NCBI GenBank assembly: GCA_021030905.1
Contig: JAGFMI010000002.1
Coordinates: 620,001-684,000, forward strand
Length of the DNA: 64,000 nucleotides
Direction: 5' to 3'
From: Pyrenula massariospora
Lineage: Eukaryota > Ascomycota > Eurotiomycetes > Pyrenulales > Pyrenulaceae
Part shown: positions 47,267 to 58,100 of the stretch, in pieces
How positions within the stretch are numbered: the first letter of the stretch is position 1
How the letters are laid out: each line of letters opens with the position of its first letter
Made by a program: the position numbers and the translations under genes
Notes under the pieces: model-generated
What the model was told of the DNA's origin: nothing
Databases searched by the model: none
Seen by the model: only the letters and a program-made list of their open reading frames with translations

Positions 47267-49098
47267 ATGAAATCACTTGCACTTCTCTCAGTCCTCACAG
47301 CAGCATGCCTCGTCGCCGCCCGGAGCACAAGGCATGTTGGTCTGGATTTCCCCAAGTTCAAGCCACGCTCGGTGCCAAAGGGAGCACCTTTTTCTCAAAA
47401 GTCTCGATTACGCAAACGAGCTACATATTTGAACAATGTCACCGCAGGTATGTCTTGCCAGATTCCCACTCGTCGCGTGTCAGATTGTGAAGGCTGGAGC
47501 CTTGGTCCCTTTTCTCATTGCCCAATTCTCAATGGCAGAATCTGCAAGGCTTCGAGACTCTTGGAGCGGCTACAGACCGTGCTTGGACTGGCGGAAATTG
47601 GCATAACAATCCTTAACCAGCTGTGATTTGAGAAAGGAAGAGTGTCTGACCTCTCCTAGACTTTGCAGTGGACGGAACGGCTATACCAGACGTAGATTTC
47701 GACATAGGAGAGTCATATGCAGGCCTGCTACCAATATCGGACGCTGCCAATGAAACTTCCCAATTATACTTCTGGTTCTTTCCTTCCTCGAACCCAGCAG
47801 CGGAGAATGAAATTCTCATATGGCTAAATGGCGGCCCTGGGTGCAGCTCTTTGGAAGGCTTGTTGCAGGAACATGGGCCATTTCTTTGGCAGTATGGAAC
47901 ATTCAAGCCTGTCTCAAATCCATGGGCCTGGCGAAATTTGACCAACGTCGTTTATGTGGAACAGTGAGTGCGCGAAGGGCCTTGTTGAGGTGTATTTCTC
48001 ACAGTTCACAGGCCTGTGGGGACTGGCTTCAGCCAAGGGACGCCAACGGCAACGTCCGAAGAAGATGTCGCTTCCCAATTCCTTGGGTTTTTCAAGAACT
48101 TCGTCAACACATTCTCGATGCAAGGTTTTACTGTATACGTGACGGGTGAGTCGTACGCCGGCTACTACGTCCCATATATTGCCGACGCAATGTTTAATAA
48201 GAACGACACCACGTATTACAACGTCAGTAGCATTTTGATTTATGACCCGAGTCTCACCTACAGCTCGATTCAACGTGATATTGTCACCGTACCATTTGTG
48301 GATTTCTGGTTTCCGCTTATGCCTTTCAATGACACTTTTATGACATATCTTCACAATCAAGCTGATACGTGCGGCTACAACTCGTACCTCAATAACTATC
48401 TTACATACCCACCCGCTGGAGCTCTTCCTACTCCGCCGAGCGCGAGCGGGCGTAGCGGCTGCAGCCTCTGGAGAGCCGTCTACAACGCAGCTCTAATAGT
48501 CAATCCATGCTGGGATGTCTACCAAGTTGCAACGACCTGCCCGCTGCTGTGGGACGTCCTTGGTTTCCCCGGCTCGTTTGACTATCTCCCCGACGGAGCA
48601 GAGATCTACTTCAACCGCGCCGATGTGAAGGCCGCCATCAACGCCCCCGACGTGGACTGGATGGAATGTACCGACAAGTCCGTCTTCGTCGACGACGACG
48701 ACAACTCACTCCCCTCGGCCCTCAGCGTGCTCCCCAAAGTCATCGAGCGCTCGGACCGCACCATCATCGGCCACGGCCTCCTCGACATGATCCTCCTGGC
48801 CAATGGCACCCTCCTGGCCATCCAGAACATGACCTGGAACGGCGCCCAGGGGTTTTCTGCTCCGCCGACGGCGGACTTCTTTGTCCCGTACCATGAGGAC
48901 GTCAGTGATGCGACGCTCGCGGCGTCGGGGAATATGGGCAAATTCCATACAGAGCGGGGGTTGACGTATGTGGATATCACGCTCAGCGGGCACATGGTGC
49001 CACAGTATGCGCCGAGTGCTGCCTATCGACAGCTGGAGTTCTTGCTGGGGAGGATCCCGAGTCTTAATTCGACTGTGCCGTTTACGACGGGGCTGTAG
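47267..49098 (+). CDS. Secreted serine carboxypeptidase (S10)
   Basis: Acid carboxypeptidase that removes C-terminal residues. Three exons: 47267-47447, 47660-47963, 48012-49098, giving 523 aa. Signal peptide [18 protein letters not shown], then a propeptide ending in a dibasic kexin-type site (SRLRKR-A). Catalytic triad: Ser in [12 protein letters not shown], Asp in [10 protein letters not shown], His in [11 protein letters not shown]; substrate-binding [11 protein letters not shown] and [11 protein letters not shown], the latter formed by the second splice. At least six N-glycosylation sequons. Intron 1 is 212 nt, much longer than the others. It follows the sedolisin on the same strand; a tripeptidyl-peptidase and a carboxypeptidase would complement each other in extracellular protein digestion. 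Confidence 0.94.
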
Positions 49099-49661
49099 TT
49101 GTCGTTTAGTAGTAGGCTTATTATAATCAAGGCTGCATGTGCTCGCAATCTTCGAGAGACGCACGTCTTAAGCGAGGGGTGCCATTTCTACGATGCTGTA
49201 AGAACCTGTAGATGCAATTGGAACGAAGTAATATGTGAGCTAATCAGCATGATCGGTACATAGCTGCAAGCTCGCAACCAATGCTGCATAGAAAGTAGCG
49301 GAGAATATCTGATCATGATGCATAGCCTAGGCGACAGAGAGAAGGACGGGAATGGATGGACGTAAGAATGGTTATGGCTGGGAAGGATGGGTAAGTTGAG
49401 TTTGACAGTTGATGTCATGGAAATTTCGAGTTACTGTCCACTCTTTCTTCATTATTTAAGTTCTCCTAGCAGTAAATGACATTGTTGAAAGGAGCACGAA
49501 GCTGACTTCCGAACATGTCGTATTGACCGAGCCTGAGGTTCGTTCCACAGTCCTTCGTCGTAGCATAGCCAGCAGCGACATGTTTAAATTCGGAAGCTGT
49601 CCTATCTTTCCATCAAGATGTCCTGCCGGTTTCCCTCTCCATTCTAGTCTCTCGGATGATT
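49099..49661. other. Convergent intergenic stretch
   Basis: 3' regions of the carboxypeptidase and HOP2 genes; nothing else supported. Confidence 0.5.
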
Positions 49662-50761
49662 CTAAAGCTTTCCCTCAAGCCCCAAATTCTCCTAAACTCT
49701 CCCATCAGTATGGCATTCAACAGTCTAGGTGAGAAAGGCCCAAGTCACGGCAATAACATGAGAAAGAAAACCAACTCACCCACAGCTCCTGCTCATCCAA
49801 CCCCTCCGGCAACCCCTCAACACACCGCCACCACAACTCTCCACAAATCCTCTTCCTCTCCCCCGCCACGCGCTTCCACTTCTTCCACTCGCCCTGCACT
49901 CTCAGTTTCTCCTCCTCAAACACCGGCTCCCCCTTCACCACATCTCTCAGCCCAGCCACCGCCACCTGGAGATCTACTTTCTCGGCCTCGAGGCACTGGA
50001 CCGTGGCGCGTAGGTCAGACGTCGAGGTGACGGGCCCGACAGCGGCAAGATCGGCGCGGAGGGATTTCTCGTGGGCTTTGGCGATGGAGAGTGTCTCGCG
50101 GAGGGATGTGATCTTGTCGTCGAGGGCGGCGAGGTCGGTGGGGTCGGTGGAGGGAGAGTCGAGGGGGGGTTGGAGGGCGTGGAAGACGGCTTGCTTGCCT
50201 ACACGAGGACGGGTTTTTAGCTGCAGGTCAAGGGAGGGAGGCGGGTTGAGGTGGAAGGAATGTCGGGGTCATCTCACCAGAGGTCTTGCATTCGATTTCC
50301 TGGCGGTCGTGGAGTTCTTTTAGGGATTTCGTTGCTTGCCCTGTGGGATGATTCTTAGAATAGATGGAAATAGTAAAAGGGGTGATAGAAATGAACCCTT
50401 GGAAACTTTATTGTGCAGGTTGGCAGAGATGTCGGTTGCCTAAGAGGAAGTGGTCAGGGCAAGCGGCTTCCTTCATTCAATTCGCCGGACAGACAGAATA
50501 CGGTCGACTATGAGTTGCAAGTCAGTTTTGCTTAGAGCTTCACCACGGTCATGGCTGCGTACTTCTGTTTTCCTAGACCTCGTTAGCATGATGGTGTCTC
50601 TTTGATCGGCCATCTCCTCTTACGCAAATAGTCCAGGATCAGAGACGCCGCTGGTACAGGGGCGAAGCGTGTCAATTTATCTGTGTCATATCAAAGGGCT
50701 GTGAAAGCAACATGCCTTGCTCAGCTGAGGCTTTCTCGCTCTTCTCCTTCCTTGGTGCCAT
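49662..50761 (-). CDS. HOP2: Meiotic homologous-pairing protein HOP2 (TBPIP family)
   Basis: Partner of Mnd1; stimulates Dmc1/Rad51 strand exchange in meiosis. Seven exons by my reading: 50761-50716, 50650-50624, 50572-50547, 50439-50397, 50340-50278, 50198-49780, 49691-49662, giving 217 aa. Starts MAPRKEKSEKASAEQ; spliced winged-helix part contains AASLILDYLRKQ, ATDISANLHNKVSKGQA, KELHDRQEIECKTSGKQAVF; then a coiled coil (LDDKITSLRETLSIAKAHEK) and C-terminal GEWKKWKRVAGERKRICGE, with the last exon completing ELWENLGLEGKL. Intron 1 appears to use a GC donor (CAAG|GCATGT). The borders of the 26-nt third exon are the least certain. Tandem with SKT5, 333 bp downstream of it. Confidence 0.87.
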
Positions 50762-51094
50762 CTTACGAGCAGACAGACGGCCAATCAGACTTGTCTAAAG
50801 AGCAGACGGAAGTGATGAAGATTGTGAAAGCAAGATTTAGAGGTATTTTGGGCTGATGCTGAGAGGTCCTGACGCGGGTACAACGATGGTGCAGATAGGA
50901 GGGAGGGCGACGTGGAATGTTATATTACATTTACACTACCGTGTTGCGCTGTATATAGAGTGCGGGCGGCCGCCATTCCCATGTCTGCCACCGCAGATGC
51001 TAACTTATGCAGAACAAATGAGTTGTAACCTTGATTTAGCACAGCCAACGCCATTCGCAATGCAACGAACCATGATCCAGAATCTACAGGGGTA
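50762..51094. other. HOP2 upstream region
   Basis: 333 bp between the SKT5 stop and the HOP2 start on the minus strand. No gene; must hold the HOP2 promoter and the SKT5 3' UTR. Confidence 0.5.
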
Positions 51095-53663
51095 TCACAT
51101 TACAATCTATATTCATGTTAGCATTTATCTGGCACATGTTCGGAAATGGAATGGACTTACGCATTCATCGCTTTTCGCGGTAGGCACGCCCATTTCCTCA
51201 AACGTCTTAGGTCCCTTTCCTGGGAGACTGTTCGCTGGTGGCGGCTTGCTCCCCCCCGGCCGTGCGCCTGCCGGGCTGGACGTCGACTTTGACGAAGTCT
51301 GGTTGGTGTTGGTTGGACGAGTCGCTTTAGCACTTGCAGGTGGTCGAGGAGAATTTGTGCTCGGAGTTGGTCGAGAAGAAACCCGATCTGGTGGGTAATG
51401 CGCTGTCTTTGTCGGCGGTGCACTATGAGGCTGTGGCGTACCGCGGCCCGGCCCAGGACCGAGATTACCGCCGGGAGGACCTTGAGGCCTCCTTCTGCGG
51501 TCACCACCGCTATTATCTAACGGTGCGGAATAACCGATGTCGATCTTCAGAGGCACAGAGGGGGTTTGCGCTTCAAATTGGCTTGCTGTCGCGGGAGAGA
51601 CAGGGCTTAACGGTCCAGTGCGGTATTTTGACGGTGCTGGTCCAGGCCCGCTGGGGAGACGACCTCCTCTGCCATAACCGCTATTTACGTCCATACTTGA
51701 ATGTGTGCGCGGCGGCCCTGATAGCGGAGATATGCCACCAGTCGCTGCGGCAGAAGCTGGCCTGATATTTGGATTGATTCCAAATGCCGAGGATGGTCGC
51801 AAATTTGGATTTGAATAGCCAGGACTGTTGAGAGGTGGGCGTCCTCCCTGAGGATATGGCATGGTCGTCGAAGGTCGTTGTGGCAAGGACGTGTTCCTCA
51901 TTTGCGATGGATCTGGCATGTCGATCGTGTCAGGGATCGGCGGTAAAGACGGCTGGCTTGTTCGTGGACGCTGTGAATGGTGCTGCGACTTAATCCGTGA
52001 GATGGCAATATTTTCATGGTCTTTTCTAGACAATGTTTTCGACCGTGACAGACCCTCGATGCGGGCCGTGGCATCCTTGTTACCGTTAGCGGCCGCCTTC
52101 TCGTACCACTTACGAGCTTCGCTCAAGTTCACAGGCGCGTAAATCCCGATCTCATGGAAATAACCCAACGCAAATTCAGCGGTAGGCAAACCCTGCGATG
52201 CCGCCCGTTGAGCGTAGGTGTACGCTATTTCCTCATTCTTCTCGAACAAGCCTTCATGTCCGCAAAGGAACCATTTGCTAATTGCCATCTCGGCATCAGC
52301 CTCACCCTGACGAGCCGCGAGGGCATTGTAGTGAAGAGAAAGGGCAGGATCAAACTCGCAACCAAGCTGACATAGCTCATATGCAGAACCCATCTTGACT
52401 TGCGCTTTTGCAAACCCAAGAAACGCAGCCTTTTCGATATTGATCTTGGCGTCGTGTAAATTCATCGGTAGAAACCGGTCCGGGATATTGACCTGAGGAA
52501 GTTCCCGGGCTTGCAGCATGCCCATCACATATGCTCCTTGCGGCGCGTTTTCATCTGCAGTGGACGCAGCAAGGTACACCAACTGCAACCCTCGTTCGTA
52601 GTTCAGGGGCTGGCCATGTTGACCAAGCAGCGTCATCATTCCAAGACGGTATGCAGACGCCGAGTCGTCCATGTCAACGCCTTTATGGTAGTATTTGATA
52701 GCCTTAAGCGCGTCATTGGAGCTCTCAAATTGCATGCCGATTCGGTAGTTTGCCCTCGCGAATCCTTTCTCGGCCGCCCTGCTATAGCAGAGAAATGCTT
52801 CTTTCTTGTCGACCCGATGCCCAAACTTTCCAAACTCCAACCACATACCTCGGAGGAACTCTGCACGGGGATGAGATTGGTCTGCAAGGAAGCTCACAAT
52901 ATTGATCGCGTCGTCTCGTAGCTGACGTTCGATTTGGGGAGTGCGCGACCGGGCACCTTGGGTTTGTGATAGACGGTTTTCGTTCTGTATAGAGGTCTCT
53001 ACATAGGTAAGCGCATCTTGGGCCCAAGAAAGCTGATTCTCCGGGTCTTGAGAAGCAAGGACGGGTTGCCGAGCAGCCTCAAGATGTGCCTCTTTTTGCT
53101 CGTCTGTTGGGGGAACGTTTGGTGGAGGGCTCTGTAGAACCGGGAAAGGGGAGAAAGTAGGCATCTCTTGTATGGTAGTAGTCTGATCATAGTTGTGGTA
53201 TCCGTTGCCTTGATTGCCCGCACCATTCTGCCATTGACCCGTCCCCCGGTTGCCGTCGTTCTGAGCGTATTGCGAAGAGTCCCACCCCCCGTAAGAGTCT
53301 TGGGTGTTATGTGGTGCCGGCGAGTTTGAGTAGTTGTATTGTGCCTGACTACCCCTATTTCCTCCGTTTGCTTGTTGTTCTAGGTTTGCTAAATTATGTT
53401 GCATATTCTCTGGGACCTCGGGCATTATCCTGTTCAGATAAGACGTCAGTCACAGCTGGACAGAAGATGAGCCCCGACTCCCAGCTACGCGTCAGAATAA
53501 GTGCGGCCAGGTAAATATCTCCCACCCACGATTCTCAGACACATAACAGACAACGATCCGACGAGACTTACCTTTGAGGCGCGGGCGAGATGACTTCGGG
53601 CATGTAGAAATCGTCTGTTCCTCCAGGGTAGAAGGTCGCCCCGAGAGAAGTGTTGTAAGCCAT
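51095..53663 (-). CDS. SKT5: Chitin synthase activator SKT5/CHS4, prenylated Sel1-repeat protein
   Basis: Activator and bud-neck anchor of chitin synthase III. Three exons: 53663-53572, 53429-51161, 51106-51095, giving 790 aa. Starts MAYNTSLGATFYPGG; the first splice gives APQRIMPEVPENM. N-terminal third is Asn/Gln/Gly-rich; Sel1-like repeats span about 200-500 (RGMWLEFGKFGHRVDKKEAF, CYSRAAEKGFARANYRIGMQ, ALGYFHEIG); then a long Pro/Ser-rich region and the conserved tail GPKTFEEMGVPTAKSDE. The 12-nt last exon encodes IVM-stop, so the protein ends CIVM, a CaaX prenylation box as in Skt5/Chs4 proteins. Without splicing the frame would read on 11 residues and lose the CaaX box. Confidence 0.94.
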
Positions 53664-55103
53664 TGCTTACGGGCAGACAAGGCAGCTGGGGCAGGAGAGG
53701 GCGATGATTGGGTCGGCGATTCAACGGCTAAGGAGGAATGACGATTTGCGCGTGCCCGACCGATGAACGACGAATGATTCGCGGCCGCAAGAAATGGTCG
53801 GCAGCACGGCACAAAAGTTTCAGACGAGCTGCACATTCGTTGTCTGGGTCTGGGAATTCGAGATCGAGCTGGACACCTCCTCGCGTGGTTGAGAGATCGG
53901 GTTCCCGGCGTTGGGCGGATCTGGGGCTGTTGGACAAAGAAACTCGCAGGAGCGGGTTTGCAACGTTGGAACACAAAGCAGGAGGTTTGGCAGCAGAAAT
54001 GTGCAGACTCCGAAAGGTTGTAAAGGAGTGGGATCGACGACAGCTCATGGTGAATGCCTCTCGGGAAGGGCCGCAGCACCACGGTGGCTTGGGAGATTTG
54101 TCCCTTGCAATAAATAGCAGCCCAGAAGGGTACCTGGCATGACGATGGACAACGGCTGTACTGCCAGACTAACCCGGCCGCGCCCCACCGACCGCCGACT
54201 CTAGACGTTTTCTACGAGGCGATGACTATCTCTACGAGCTTTTCTCTTCACGAAAGTAGTTGCAAGAACGAGATCTGCACCCTTTGCGTCTGTACTCTGA
54301 GGTGTACAGGCTCCGACGAGAGCTGACACGCTTCGTAGCTGCTCATCTGCTTGGGCATGGTCCTGCAAGTGAAGGACTGTCCATCATACCCAAAGAAGAC
54401 CGTGCTACGCTCTCTCCGTGGGATTGGTGGGATCAGGGGGTGCTTTTTCGAGCTTCGTTCCCCAGCAATTTAGAATTCAGCGCCTGGTAACGTGTCCGCG
54501 GTTCCAGGGCACTGGAGATAAATGATGTATCCCACGTCTTCACAGTCGTCCATTCCCTCCCCCTCTCTCTCACAGGGTCGTAACCTTGAACATGACGATT
54601 CCTACATCTTCACATTGCCTGTGCTCCGCATGCAGTGGCTGCGCGAGGCTTAGTGCCTCCGCACTTTACAGGGCCGCGGAGACGGAGATTATCATCCAAT
54701 CCCTGTTTCTGTCTTCTACTGTAAGGTAGGTAGTCAATCACTTCTTCACCCGGAGAACGACCTCCTTGCATGAGCCTAATTCTGGTGGCTTACATCTTGA
54801 TCGTGAAATGCTTCATGGATTCTGAAGCACCGCAATTCTTTATAATTCTCTGACAAGTTGCCCCCTCGTTGCTGAGCCGTCGCGCCGGCCACTCATAAAG
54901 TACAGTTTGCCGTGCATCTGACGAAGGACCAACTGTGCCGCACAATTCCAAAAGCCTCTAGAAAGCCGCTTGTTCGCATTGATCGTTAGTCACTGACCCG
55001 AATCTTGGACAACACTAGATTCGTGATGTTCATGAATACCACCCAAGACTTGCACTGGTGATCCCCTTGTGGATCTGGAAATCGACGGGAGTGGAAGAGA
55101 CGG
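53664..55103. other. Divergent promoter region between SKT5 and phospholipase D
   Basis: 1.4 kb holding both promoters. Open frames at 53738-54142 (plus) and 53728-54082 (minus) overlap each other and show no domain. A short C/T-rich stretch lies at 54550-54580. No gene supported. Confidence 0.5.
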
Positions 55104-58100
55104 ATGGCAGGACAAGATGAAGGACAGATATCTCTAGCAGAGTCGCCTTCGAATACGCGTGCCCGGCATTCCAAGCTTCCAAATGGCCAATCTGAGCGTC
55201 CTTCCTCCCTCAGTCCTCGACTTCGCTCGAACAAAAAAGACGTTGAGAAAAAAGGGATCGCATCTCCCATGATGGGTGATTGGGCCAGCAAGACGATGGA
55301 GACATCATTCCTACAAGATCCGCATAGAAAAGCTCGAGTAGAACCCCATGAGAATTCATCTTTACCAAGTCAAGCAGAGCTCACGATCCCATCACCAATC
55401 TCGCTAGATCCAAGGTCTCAAGACTCCTCGCCGGCAAGTCCACGTGCTAGGAGGGCGTCAGATGGTAATTGGAGAGGCAAGCAAACGGAGAAAGATGCTG
55501 ACGATACGGGAAATTCAACGCCCCCAGCACGGCGAAGTGTACAATTCGCCCGCCTTGAAAATGAGCAACCTGAGAAAACCCCTTCTCGTCCACCGTCCAT
55601 ACGGAGTAAGAACTCGTCTTTGTATTCCAAACTCAAAGCACTCGCAGCCTCTCCGACTTTTACACCAGCACGACATACCAACGATCCAGGCGATGGTCGT
55701 GCCAATGAGAAGCTTTCCTCAAATAGTGCTCAAAACGAGGGTGGCTTCTCAATGACTCTCGAAGAAGACGAAGATGAAGCGGACGCAGACGCTGAAGAAA
55801 GTGGTGTTGAGGAGTCTAGACGACCTCATCCTATCCTACCTCCTCGGAGAAAGAACCGAAGGACAAATGAGAATGGGATCGAGACGGCTCCGTCATCTCC
55901 TCGGAGCCCATTAAGACCGGGTTTCATGAGTACACATTCTATGGCATCTTTGGATAGACCGAGACATCATCTTCTAACGAGAAGAGCAACAACAAATGAT
56001 TCCACTGGCAACGGACGAGAAGGGGTTTCAGAGGATGAGGGCCGTCAGCGAATGAACAGCAAAGAGTCTCCCTGGCGGAGGAAAAGCGCTTGGCTACCAT
56101 CGGCAAAGATTCCAAGCCAAGGGCAAAGCCAGCAGACCCCTAACGACACGCCAACGGAAGGCAGAAGGCCAATGAATAGTTTCAGACGCATTACTGGCAT
56201 TGGTAGTCCTACAGATGGTCACGATGGTCGGCCTACTTGGCTCCAACACAAGACCGAAAGAGGCACAAGCGCTGGCGCGCAAAAATGGAGACAGCTTGCC
56301 AACAGTATGCGATTCATGGGCCAGAGCCGTAAAAGAGAGAAGACAGTCGACCATGAGAAGTCTGCTGAATTACTCGCCGAATTGCAGGCTGGGGTACCGG
56401 CTGCGTTGATGTTCGCTAGCATGTTTCAGAGGGACGAACATGGTAGTAAACGAATTCCGGTCCTTTTAGAACAACTCAAAGTTAGTATCACGGATACTGA
56501 GGTCGACAGCTATAAGGAGCATGATAATCCGACACCAGGAGACCGGCACATGGTTTTCCGCATCGAACTCGAGTATGGGAACGGCGTCAATCGCATGCGG
56601 TGGGTAGTCCGCCGTTCGCTTGGAGATTTCACACAAATGCATCTGAGATACAAATTGCATTTCAGTACTCAGAAATACCTGCAGCTGAGATCGCCTGACA
56701 ACAAAGGGATGCCACGTTTCCCCAGGGATGCCTTTCCATATCTGAAAGGTTTTAGGGGGTTGGAAGATGAAAGCGAGGACGATGAAGAGGATGCCGGGGA
56801 TGACACTGAAGGAGGTCAAAGCGGCAATGATCGTCCTGGCAATAGAAAGAGACGCAAATCCTCCTATGCTCTCACCCGACGAAAATCCAGCACTCCAGGG
56901 CTGCATGATGGTAGCACTGTTGGTGGAGCTCTTGGGGGAATTGTAGGGGTAGCAGGCGCGGTTGGGTCATCTGCTACCAAACGAGACACTTACCCGGAGC
57001 GTCAGCGAAAAAGGCTCGAAGTTTATCTTCAGAAGATGATCAAATTTATGCTGTTTCGGCCCGATAGCAACAGGCTGTGCAAGTTCCTTGAATTATCCGC
57101 TCTAGGAATGCGTCTAGCTGCAGAATCAAGTTATCATGGAAAAGAAGGCTTCTTAGTCATCCAGTCTTCAAAAGGCCTGGATTTCCGAAAGACCCTTACG
57201 CCGGCTAATATCAAGAGTCGGCATAGCCCAAAATGGTTTCTTGTCAGGCACAGCTACGTGGTTTGCGTCGATTCACCAGAAGAAATGTACATATACGACG
57301 TTTTCCTCTTCGATTCGGACTTTCGTATCCAGTCGCAAAAATCGAGGCTGAGAGATCAGAAACCTAAGGAGCTTGCCAAAACTGCGAAAGAGTCTGCTTC
57401 ACATCCTCAACATCACCGATTGCGGTTGTACAACTCTGAACGAAAGCTCAAATTGCTTGCCCGAAGCGAACGAGTCATGCATCAATTTGAAGATTCCATA
57501 CGTCAAATGGTAGAAAGCTCCCCTTGGGCACGGCCAAATCGCTTTAATAGCTTCGCGCCAGTGCGAAACCGATGCTTTGCACAATGGTTAGTTGATGGAA
57601 GGGACCATATGTGGGTTGTATCAAGAGCCATCAATCAGGCCAAGGATGTCATTTACATACATGATTGGTGGCTCAGCCCGGAGCTTTATATGAGACGGCC
57701 ACCTGCCATTAGCCAAAAATGGCGCTTGGATCGGCTCCTGAAGCGTAAGGCAGAAGAGGGCGTGAAAGTCTTTGTCATCGTATACCGGAACATTGAATCT
57801 GCGATCCCTATCGATTCCGAGTATACCAAGTTCTCTTTGCTAGATCTGCATCCTAATGTTTTCGTCCAGCGATCACCAAATCAATTTCGTCAGAATACTT
57901 TTTTCTGGGCTCACCATGAAAAACTCTGCATTGTCGACCATACTTTGGCATTCGTCGGGGGCATCGATCTCTGTTTTGGGCGATGGGATACACCCCAGCA
58001 TACTGTTCTGGACGATAAATCAACAGGTTTTGAGGTAACCGACGCCCCAAAAGACGCTGATCATTGTCAGCTGTGGCCTGGTAAAGACTATTCGAATCCT

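Noticed and set aside
44319-49098. Part of a secondary-metabolite or larger accessory cluster
   Set aside because: No synthase, tailoring enzyme, transporter or cluster regulator lies nearby; flanks are housekeeping genes.
53738-54142. 134-codon plus-strand frame opposite two minus-strand frames in the SKT5/PLD promoter region
   Set aside because: Frames overlap on both strands, Arg/Ser-rich translations without domains; the spliced SKT5 start at 53663 explains the coding end.
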